In this document: one piece after another, positions 58,090 through 64,000 of the stretch
Position numbering within the stretch: the first letter of the stretch is position 1
Layout of the letters: each line of letters opens with the position of its first letter
Assembly: GCA_002344785.1 (NCBI GenBank)
Contig: DDUL01000047.1
Coordinates: 5,772-69,771, forward strand
DNA from: Bdellovibrionaceae bacterium UBA2339
GTDB taxonomy: Bacteria > Bdellovibrionota > Bdellovibrionia > Bdellovibrionales > JAMPXM01
Direction: 5' to 3'
DNA: 64,000 bases
Made by a program: the position numbers and the translations under genes
The notes under the pieces: generated by a model
Told to the model about the DNA's origin: nothing
The model's input: the letters and a program-made list of their open reading frames with translations, nothing else
The model's database searches: none

Positions 58090-59239
58090 ATGAGTCTGCA
58101 GACACAAGCTTCAGAAGTTCGCAATCGTCTCAAAGCCGTTCAGGCCAAGGGACATGAGCTTCGGGGGTATCTTTGACATCCCCAAAAAGGAAAAACGCCT
58201 CGAGGAAGTGACGTTGCAATCGGAGAACCCGGCGGTCTGGGGTGATCCGAACAAAATGCAGAAGCTCAACAAAGAACGCAGTTCGCTGGAAAAAGACATC
58301 ACCGCTTGGAAGACTCTGGTGAGTCGCACCGATGACGCCTTGGTGCTTCTGGAGATGGCCGAAGAGGCGGGGGATGAGTCCACCTTTGCCGAGGCTGTCA
58401 ACGAAGCCGGGCAACTTGAAAAGCTCGTCGACGAACTTGAAATCAAGAAAATGCTCTCGGGTGAGCTCGATGCGAACTCGACCTACTTGACGATCAACGC
58501 GGGTGCGGGCGGTACCGAAGCTCAAGATTGGGCGGAGATGCTTTATCGCATGTACATGCGCTACGGCGAACGCCAAGGTTATCGCGTGGCGGAGATCGAA
58601 CGCAGCGATGGCGAGGCGGCCGGTATTAAGTCCGCCACTTTGCACATCGAAGGGCCCTATGCCTACGGAAATCTGAAGGCCGAAAACGGCGTGCATCGCC
58701 TCGTGCGGATTTCGCCCTATGACTCGAATGCTCGACGGCACACGAGCTTTGCCTCAGTCTTTTGTTGGGCAGAAGTCGATGACGACATCAAAATTGATCT
58801 GAACATGAGTGACGTGAAGGTCGACACCTATCGCGCTTCGGGTGCCGGCGGACAGCACGTCAACAAGACGGACTCGGCGGTGCGCATGACGCATATGCCG
58901 ACGGGGATTGTGGTGTCCTGCCAAAACGAAAGATCACAGCACGCCAACCGTGATCGCGCCATCAAGATGTTGAAGGCGGCACTTTATGAACGGGAAGTTG
59001 AAGCGCGAAACAAAGCCAAGGACGAGGCCAACTCGCAAAAGAAGGCCGTCGAGTGGGGCTCGCAGATTCGCAGCTACGTGTTTCACCCCTATCAGATGGT
59101 GAAGGATCACCGAACGCTGCATGAAACTTCACAAGTGCAAACCGTCATGGATGGGAGCATTGAGGATTTCATCTACGCGTATTTGAAAAACCCGACGGAT
59201 CAGCGCGCCCAAGGCGGCGCTGTACAAGACGAGGTCTAA
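58090..59239 (+). CDS. prfB: Peptide chain release factor 2 (programmed +1 frameshift)
   Basis: ATG at 58090 with GAGGGGG upstream reads 28 codons to an in-frame TGA at 58174-58176. The rest, from GAC at 58175, is in the +1 frame. The full protein is about 382 residues. The second part has Gly-Gly-Gln in Gly-Ala-Gly-Gly-Gln-His-Val-Asn, which releases the peptide, and Ser-Pro-Tyr-Asp at the position of the Ser-Pro-Phe anticodon-like motif, a one-residue difference from the usual motif. It ends translation at UGA and UAA. The frameshift lowers its own production when RF2 is abundant. The stop overlaps the lolC ATG by one base. Confidence 0.97.
58159..58177 (+). other. prfB +1 programmed frameshift site
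   Basis: CTT CGG GGG TAT CTT TGA C. The in-frame UGA follows CUU, with GGGGG three bases before CUU acting as the internal anti-SD-pairing site. It differs from the Escherichia coli site (AGG GGG TAT CTT TGA C) by one base. Slippage on CUU into the +1 frame lets GAC be read next. Confidence 0.97.
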
Positions 59240-60624
59240 TGAACGCTCCGACACACAAAGGGGCGTCGACGACTTGGGAGCGGCAGCGATTTCTCGCTCA
59301 GATGGCGCTTCGTTTTCTACTTCAAGGCGGCGGCAGCGAAGCTTGGCAGAGTTGGCCGATTTGGCGGCGTCTGCTTCTTCGCGCTCAATGGCGCGCTTGG
59401 GGATTGCCGACGGTGCTGTCCTTCTTTGGACTCGTCGTGGGTGTTGCAAGTCTCAGCGTCGCGATGGCTGTGGTGAGCGGCTATGAGGCGACTTTGCGTG
59501 CCGCGGTCGTGGATCTCTTTGGTCACCTCGTGATCGCCAAGCGCGACGACGCGCCGATCTCGCGCGAGCGATTCGAACATAAGTTGCGTGCGAATTTTCC
59601 CGAGGCCTGGCGCCAAGAAGTTCGGCTCACGCCATTTTTGACTCTTGAGGGAATCATCGTCGGCGATGGCCAATTGTCAGGCGTCATTCTCCAAGGCGTG
59701 GAGCCCCAGAGCGTGCGCGAAGTTTTGCGCATCGAGGCTCGTAAAGTGAAGGGCCGCTTTCTCAAGTCCGAAGACGGCGAGACGGCCGAGAGTGATGCGG
59801 TGCCGGTGATGGTCGGGCAAGCCTTGGCCAAGCGCTACAATTTGGAATTGGACAAAGAGTTTCGTGTGGTTTTGCCAAGACCACTTGAGAGTGACACCTC
59901 GGGCTTTGCCTCCAAAGTGTTGCGACTCAAAGTCGTCGGCTGGTTAGATTTGGGCAAGGCCGAGTTCGACGAGCGCAATATTATGCTGCCCATTGACCAC
60001 GCTTTGCGCTGGTCGGGCGTGCAATTGCCAATTCGCGAACAGATGCAACTGGGTGGTTGGCGCGTGCATCTGGGCCGTGATGCGCGTGCCGAAGAGGCCC
60101 AGGCCCGCGCGGGCGATCTGGCCGCGACGTTGGGACGAAACTGGAGCGTCATGGATTGGGCCGAGGGCAATCGCAACATCTTCAAAGCCATTCAATATGA
60201 GCGCGTGGCGATCTTCTTCGTGATTCTGGTGATGGTGATTGCCGCGGCCTTCAATGTGGCCAGCAATATTTTTGTCGGCGTGCTTCGGCGCACGAGTGAC
60301 ATTGCCACACTTCGAGCACTGGGTTTAAGTCAGCTCGACATCGAGCGCATGTTTCGCTGGCAAGGGCTGCTGTTTGGCGCCATGGGCGCGGCACTGGGGC
60401 TATTCGTCGGTGCGCTGATGGGCTTGGCGTTTTTGGAAATCCAAAAACGCTTCGCGCTGCTGCCGGCCGATGTTTACAAGCTCAATTTCATCGGCGTGCA
60501 CTTTTCATGGCTTGAAGCTTTGTTGGTTTGGACGTCAGCGGTGTTAATTTGTTGGCTGGCTTCGCTGTGGCCTGCGCGTCGCGCGGCTCGCCTCGATCCG
60601 GTCGAAGGCTTAAGGTACGACTGA
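59239..60624 (+). CDS. lolC: Lipoprotein-releasing ABC transporter permease LolC/LolE
   Basis: 461 residues: one helix at about 57-78, a 250-residue periplasmic domain, and three helices near the C-terminus (about 325-345, 370-395, 420-440). Ser-Phe-Phe-Gly-Leu-Val-Val-Gly-Val-Ala, Gly-Tyr-Glu, and later Asn-Val-Ala-Ser-Asn-Ile-Phe-Val-Gly-Val with Thr-Ser-Asp-Ile-Ala-Thr-Leu-Arg-Ala-Leu-Gly are MacB/LolCE motifs. The last is the coupling helix to the ATPase. Only one permease gene is seen, so it may act as a homodimer, as in many non-enteric bacteria. It is coupled to prfB by a one-base overlap. LolD follows 48 bases later. Confidence 0.93.
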   Translation: MNAPTHKGASTTWERQRFLAQMALRFLLQGGGSEAWQSWPIWRRLLLRAQWRAWGLPTVLSFFGLVVGVASLSVAMAVVSGYEATLRAAVVDLFGHLVIAKRDDAPISRERFEHKLRANFPEAWRQEVRLTPFLTLEGIIVGDGQLSGVILQGVEPQSVREVLRIEARKVKGRFLKSEDGETAESDAVPVMVGQALAKRYNLELDKEFRVVLPRPLESDTSGFASKVLRLKVVGWLDLGKAEFDERNIMLPIDHALRWSGVQLPIREQMQLGGWRVHLGRDARAEEAQARAGDLAATLGRNWSVMDWAEGNRNIFKAIQYERVAIFFVILVMVIAAAFNVASNIFVGVLRRTSDIATLRALGLSQLDIERMFRWQGLLFGAMGAALGLFVGALMGLAFLEIQKRFALLPADVYKLNFIGVHFSWLEALLVWTSAVLICWLASLWPARRAARLDPVEGLRYD

Positions 60625-60672
60625 GTTGAATGAAGTTCGCATGCGGGTCATGCGGCGGCACGGGGGAGCCCA

Positions 60673-61407
60673 GTGAACCAATCGACCCCGGTGAGTCGAA
60701 CGAGACAGGAGAGTCAGGTGAGTACAGGACAGAATGAAATCCTCCTGCAGGCGCGAGGCGTGACAAAATCTTATCCGATGGGTGCTTCGCGTTTGGAAGT
60801 CCTGCGCGGCGTGGACTTGCAGGTCACTCCAGGTGAAGCGCTCTCCATCGTTGGGGCGAGCGGCGCTGGAAAGAGCACCTTGCTGCACATCCTCGGCACG
60901 CTCGACCGGCCGACACTCGGCAAAGTGTTTCATCGCGGCCAAGATCTCACGCGCTTGGATGACGACGCGCTCGCGGCACATCGCAATCGAAGCATGGGAT
61001 TTGTTTTTCAGTTCCATCACTTGCTGGGAGAATTCACAGCGCTTGAGAATGTCGCCATGCCGCTGCGGATCGCAGGCCTTGGCCCCCAAGAGGCATTGGC
61101 TCAAGCGGAGAAAGTTTTGCGTCAGCTGGGGCTCGAGCAGCGCCTCACGCACCGGCCCAGCGAACTTTCCGGCGGAGAGCAGCAGCGCGTTTCGATGGCG
61201 CGCGCGATTGTGCGACAGCCTGAAATTCTTTTTGCGGACGAGCCCACAGGCAACCTCGACACCAAGAATGCGGGCATGATTCAGGAGCTCTTATTCTCGC
61301 TGCGTGAGACGCATCGGCTGACGCTGATCGTGGTGACGCATGACTTGCAGTTTGCGGCAAGGTTTCCACGCCAAGTGCGCATGCGCGATGGTGTGATCGA
61401 GAGCTGA
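60673..61407 (+). CDS. lolD: Lipoprotein-releasing ABC transporter ATPase LolD
   Basis: 244 residues. Walker A Gly-Ala-Ser-Gly-Ala-Gly-Lys-Ser-Thr, the Q-loop in Phe-Gln-Phe-His-His-Leu-Leu, signature Leu-Ser-Gly-Gly-Glu-Gln-Gln-Arg, Walker B Ile-Leu-Phe-Ala-Asp-Glu-Pro-Thr-Gly-Asn-Leu-Asp and the switch His in Thr-His-Asp all lie in order. It is the LolD/MacB-like subfamily. The GTG at 60673 has GGGGGAG. A second GTG at 60721 has AGGAGAG and would give a form 16 residues shorter; both are well placed. With LolC it releases outer-membrane lipoproteins for LolA. Confidence 0.95.
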   Translation: MNQSTPVSRTRQESQVSTGQNEILLQARGVTKSYPMGASRLEVLRGVDLQVTPGEALSIVGASGAGKSTLLHILGTLDRPTLGKVFHRGQDLTRLDDDALAAHRNRSMGFVFQFHHLLGEFTALENVAMPLRIAGLGPQEALAQAEKVLRQLGLEQRLTHRPSELSGGEQQRVSMARAIVRQPEILFADEPTGNLDTKNAGMIQELLFSLRETHRLTLIVVTHDLQFAARFPRQVRMRDGVIES

Positions 61408-61450
61408 ACTTTGGGTTCTGAACTTTGGGCTTCGGTCCGTCGAACTGGCG

Positions 61451-62041
61451 TCAATTGCCGTCGAGATTCTGCGCCTCGCGCGCCAACTTGAGTTCCCGTT
61501 CCAGTGGATCGCGAAGTGCGGTCGGCAAAGTGCGAATTTCGCGCTCCACGGAAACCGCTGCGCGCTTGTTGCTCATCACCAGAAGCAAGTTGTCGACGAC
61601 CGTGCCATTGGGGTCGCGGGGAATCATGCGTGCGGTGAACTCGGCCAACTGCTTGGCGGTTTCCGAACGCAATTCCTTATGAGCTTTGAGTTCCTCTTTG
61701 AGAACGTCCTGGAACACGCTGTGGCTGGCCTCGATCAGGCTCTCCACCTCTTCCACACGCAAAGGCGTCGGTGAGCTGGCGCGCCGGAGCAGATCCTGGA
61801 GCTGTGCCAGGGACTGCGACGGAGTCGACTGTGGCTCTGGGAGCGAGCGAACGCCAAGGCGTTGTGGCGACTGTGTCTGAGTTTGCGTCGTGGGTGCTGC
61901 CGCGGGCGCTTGACCTTGGCGAGTGACCTGCTCGGCTTTGGCGCTGGCCATGGGCGCGAGCCACAAACTCCAGAGCAAGATCGTTCGCGCTGTGAACTGC
62001 AAGGTTGTCATTTGCGTGAAGTGCTGAGACGTGGATTTCAT
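61451..62041 (-). CDS. Exported protein of unknown function
   Basis: 196 residues from the ATG at 62041, or 186 from 62011. The core Thr-Ile-Leu-Leu-Trp-Ser-Leu-Trp-Leu-Ala-Pro-Met ends in Ala-Ser-Ala-Lys-Ala, a signal-peptidase site. A Gln/Thr/Pro-rich linker of 40 residues follows, then an all-helical part with Val-Phe-Gln-Asp-Val-Leu-Lys-Glu-Glu-Leu-Lys. I know no family. The ATG overlaps the stop of the Cys/His enzyme gene at 62038 by four bases, so the pair is translated together and probably acts together in the periplasm. Convergent with lolD. Confidence 0.55.
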   Translation of the reverse strand: MKSTSQHFTQMTTLQFTARTILLWSLWLAPMASAKAEQVTRQGQAPAAAPTTQTQTQSPQRLGVRSLPEPQSTPSQSLAQLQDLLRRASSPTPLRVEEVESLIEASHSVFQDVLKEELKAHKELRSETAKQLAEFTARMIPRDPNGTVVDNLLLVMSNKRAAVSVEREIRTLPTALRDPLERELKLAREAQNLDGN

Positions 62042-62907
62042 CCTCGACCTCCGGGTCGACGCTGTTGACGAGCGGCTTGGCGAGCCGGGCGAGCGCCGGG
62101 CGCGCGACAGTTCACAGTCTGGCCAGAGTGCGCACCGGATTCAAGTCCGGGCTTCACCATGATGCCGATCAACACGCGGCAGCCACGGTGCGTGCGGTCG
62201 ATGGGGCTTCGTGACTCAACAAAGTGCGAATAGCCGCGCGTGGTGCGCACTTCGATATGACCGTGCTGCGTGCCGAGACCGGAACACTGGCGACCGCTCG
62301 AATCTCGCTTCGAGAAGATCCAAGTTTTGCCGTTTTCTTGGAACCAACATCCTTCGCGCCAGTTGGTGCGACGGCCTGAGCAAGGACGCCCGCGGCGAAC
62401 GCTCGGATCATCACGCGAAACTTCGCGCCATGGGCCTCGGTAAACAAGCACGGCGCCAATCGGGGCATTGCTGGAATTGGCGACGCCGCGATAGCGATCC
62501 ATCAAGTTGGTCCAACCTTCATTTTTGAGAGCTTGCAAGCCACCCGAGGCGCTCTCTCCGGGTAGATAGCCGCTCACCAGGCGGGTGCGCTGTAGACCCA
62601 GCTTCACGGCGCGGTAGCAAAGGTTTCGTCCGACGCGAATTCCGCCGCGCATAGTTTGGTCCAAGCAGCGGTTGGTCGGATGTTGAGAATAGTTGCGAAC
62701 AAACGAATCGTAGTCCGAGTTGCCGGTCGGTGCGCCGGGGGCGGCGGGACCTGCGGCAGCAGGTCGAGATCTTCGCGCTTCATGAGCCGCTGTCGGCGAC
62801 AGCCAAAGACTCTGCACGAGGCTCACACTCAAGGCCAAGAGCACCCAGCGCAGATTTCGCTGCGAGAGCTTGGCACTTTGATTTTGTTCGCTTCGCGTGC
62901 ATCGCAT
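62038..62907 (-). CDS. Exported protein with CHAP/NlpC-like Cys-His arrangement
   Basis: 289 residues. A signal peptide core at about 20-40 is followed by Ala/Pro/Gly-rich sequence. Then comes Asn-Leu-Cys-Tyr-Arg-Ala-Val-Lys-Leu-Gly-Leu and, about 120 residues later, Gly-Thr-Gln-His-Gly-His-Ile-Glu-Val. This resembles the Cys-Tyr-Arg and His-x-x-Ile/Val pairs of CHAP and NlpC/P60 papain-like peptidoglycan hydrolases. Gly-Ala-Val-Leu-Val-Tyr just before it fits the 'G-D/A-V/I-L-x-Y' strand. Five other cysteines are present. The last 40 residues are Arg/Ala/Gly-rich. A cell-wall amidase role is plausible but not proven. Confidence 0.6.
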   Translation of the reverse strand: MRCTRSEQNQSAKLSQRNLRWVLLALSVSLVQSLWLSPTAAHEARRSRPAAAGPAAPGAPTGNSDYDSFVRNYSQHPTNRCLDQTMRGGIRVGRNLCYRAVKLGLQRTRLVSGYLPGESASGGLQALKNEGWTNLMDRYRGVANSSNAPIGAVLVYRGPWREVSRDDPSVRRGRPCSGRRTNWREGCWFQENGKTWIFSKRDSSGRQCSGLGTQHGHIEVRTTRGYSHFVESRSPIDRTHRGCRVLIGIMVKPGLESGAHSGQTVNCRAPGARPARQAARQQRRPGGRG

Positions 62908-63440
62908 TTGCGGCTCCTCAAAACGAGTTCACTTTCTCACCGGCGTGCATTCGGCTTGGTTCATCCGCCATCGCACCCGGGGCCCAAGTCTTCGCATGGA
63001 CAAGTTGTTCAATTGTCAGAGTGTTCAAGCTCCGCGCCACGCGAGGGACAAATTTGGGCACTTTCAGTGTCTAAGCTTTAGGCAGCTGTTGGTGGTCGCG
63101 TTGACGCTGCCAAGTTCACTTGGTGCGGGTGGGGTGCCTCGATGAGGCGATCCGGTGATGCTCGGGCAGGTGGCCTGAGTGCGCATACGAAGCTGAAACA
63201 GCCTGAAGTCAGGGATGCCGCGCCGCCAGCGCATTGTGGCGTTGTTTTGACAATGGCAGGGCGTCCAACTAGGCTTTCGACTGGCTATTTCAAAGCTTTG
63301 AAAAGACTCATGTTTTACGCATTTATGAGCCGCGCGAAAGACGGCGGGCTCTTCGGCACGAGAGGCGAGCGGCGTTGAAATTTCATCCTGAGTTCCTCAC
63401 TTCATTCTCAAGCACTTCGCACTCGACCTCGAAGGCCCCG
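62908..63440. other. Divergent intergenic region before bamA
   Basis: 533 bases between the Cys-His enzyme (leftward) and bamA (rightward). Short frames are present on both strands, but none has a start signal and protein-like composition that I would support. A perfect TTGACA lies at 63247-63252, 17 bases before a weak TAGGCT at 63270-63275. No hairpin or repeat stands out. Confidence 0.5.
63247..63275 (+). promoter_or_regulatory. Possible sigma-70 promoter for bamA
   Basis: TTGACA (63247-63252) matches the -35 consensus fully. After 17 bases TAGGCT (63270-63275) matches the -10 at three of six positions. The weak -10 makes this uncertain. Confidence 0.3.
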
Positions 63441-64000
63441 ATGATCTTGGCGGTCAGCTCAGCATCGGCCATGGAGACGGCGACCTCGCCCGATATGGCT
63501 ACGAAATCTGCGTCGATTTTTCTGTCGGAGTTGGGTGCGTTTTTGCTGTCTCGCGATTGGTCAGTTTCAAAACGCCAGACGCGCCTTGGGTTACAGGCGC
63601 TGTTGGCGTTGTCAATCGCGTGGGCCCCAGGTTTCGAGTCCGCATCGGCCCAAACTTCAAACGCAACGACTTCGGGTCGCAGTGAAGCCAATCGCAACGC
63701 GCAAGCTCGTCCCACGCCACGCGCCGAGTCCGCACGGCGTGATCGTCCGCGCGCCAATCCCGCTCGCCGCGCGAATCGCCCCGCAGCCAATCGGACTTCC
63801 GCGCCACGCGCGCAGACGAGCAATTCCGCTGCGGCCTCGGCGGCCATCGCCAGCGGTGCTGAAATCAAATCGATTCAAGTTCTGGGTAATAAAAAAATCG
63901 AGAGCGATGCGGTGATCGCGAAGTTGAGTTCGAAGGTCGGGTCGCGCCTTTCGGCGGGGACAATTCGCGGGGGTTTTCAGGCTTTGTTTAAGACCGGCTT
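63441..64000 (+). CDS. bamA: Outer-membrane protein assembly factor BamA, N-terminal part
   Basis: The frame is open to the right edge, so this is the first 186 codons or so. Start candidates in frame are ATG 63441 (AGG at 5 bases), 63471, 63495 and TTG 63543; the last would give the most compact signal peptide. The hydrophobic core Leu-Gln-Ala-Leu-Leu-Ala-Leu-Ser-Ile-Ala is followed by Ser-Ala-Ser-Ala-Gln, a cleavage site. A linker of about 75 residues rich in Arg, Ala, Asn and Pro follows, unusual for BamA. POTRA1 then begins with Ile-Lys-Ser-Ile-Gln-Val-Leu-Gly-Asn-Lys-Lys-Ile. It lies after lolC-lolD, as in many Deltaproteobacteria. Confidence 0.75.
   Translation, partial: MILAVSSASAMETATSPDMATKSASIFLSELGAFLLSRDWSVSKRQTRLGLQALLALSIAWAPGFESASAQTSNATTSGRSEANRNAQARPTPRAESARRDRPRANPARRANRPAANRTSAPRAQTSNSAAASAAIASGAEIKSIQVLGNKKIESDAVIAKLSSKVGSRLSAGTIRGGFQALFKTG

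Noticed and set aside
61405..61429. 11-bp direct repeat TGAACTTTGGG after lolD
   Set aside because: Two copies over the lolD stop, with no link to a mobile element or hairpin; most likely local slippage.
63142..63378. 78-aa frame before bamA
   Set aside because: Composition is unlike a protein, there is no ribosome-binding site, and it covers the only plausible promoter.
1..64000. CRISPR array, insertion sequence or prophage
   Set aside because: No regularly spaced repeats, transposase or phage genes are seen anywhere in the window.

Overview
The window is about 64 kb of dense, moderately GC-rich bacterial chromosome with no phage, insertion sequence or CRISPR array. It most resembles a Gram-negative member of the Bdellovibrionota / former Deltaproteobacteria. 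Supporting this are an outer-membrane gene set (lptE, lolC, lolD, the start of bamA), lipoproteins with a Phe/Tyr-Gln-Asn-Cys lipobox, many secreted proteins of no known family, several sensor kinases, and an HD-phosphohydrolase/ybeY pair. The assignment is an inference from gene content, not from a marker phylogeny.

Layout. 1-0.7 kb: end of an SGNH hydrolase and a DUF5989 membrane protein, then a long perfect inverted repeat. 1-15 kb: mostly secreted proteins, including two tandem paralogous lipoproteins, three paralogues sharing exactly ten cysteines, a DUF1287 protein, a 1048-residue beta-helix-like lipoprotein, a structured RNA region with a small ORF, and an outer-membrane barrel candidate. 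15-21 kb: DUF1993, a cysteine-less tandem rhodanese protein, a PQQ-type sugar dehydrogenase, an FAD amine oxidase and a zinc alcohol dehydrogenase. 21-25 kb: a creD-creB-creC operon with two overlapping cre-tag sequences in front. 25-34 kb: a TVP38/flavin-reductase fusion, a vWA lipoprotein, a VOC protein, a TetR regulator with twin operators facing a two-gene operon, and assorted secreted proteins. 34-43 kb: a phospholipase D-like protein, REC-PilZ, a Gdx/SugE exporter, two sensor kinases, a short-chain dehydrogenase and a ribbon-helix-helix-like gene with a phased operator. 43-64 kb: housekeeping genes, namely tRNA-Lys and tRNA-Glu, purA, serA with its aminotransferase, lptE-holA, PilZ, rpsT (UUG start), murJ, a MASE3 kinase, mazG, 7TM-HD-ybeY, prfB (programmed +1 frameshift), lolC-lolD and the 5' end of bamA.

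How genes work together. Stop/start overlaps of 1-4 bases mark coupled translation: creD/creB/creC, aminotransferase/serA, lptE/holA, HD/ybeY, prfB/lolC, DUF1993/rhodanese, and the two secreted genes at 61.4-62.9 kb. The envelope theme is strong. LolCD releases lipoproteins, LptE serves LPS export, BamA inserts outer-membrane proteins, MurJ flips lipid II, and many of the other products are predicted lipoproteins or exported proteins. The strongest observations for follow-up are the cre-tag array, a chain of ATGA-linked mini-ORFs built from an 11-bp repeat in front of murJ, the ten-cysteine secreted family, the structured leader at 12.7-13.2 kb, and two self-contained operator arrays.
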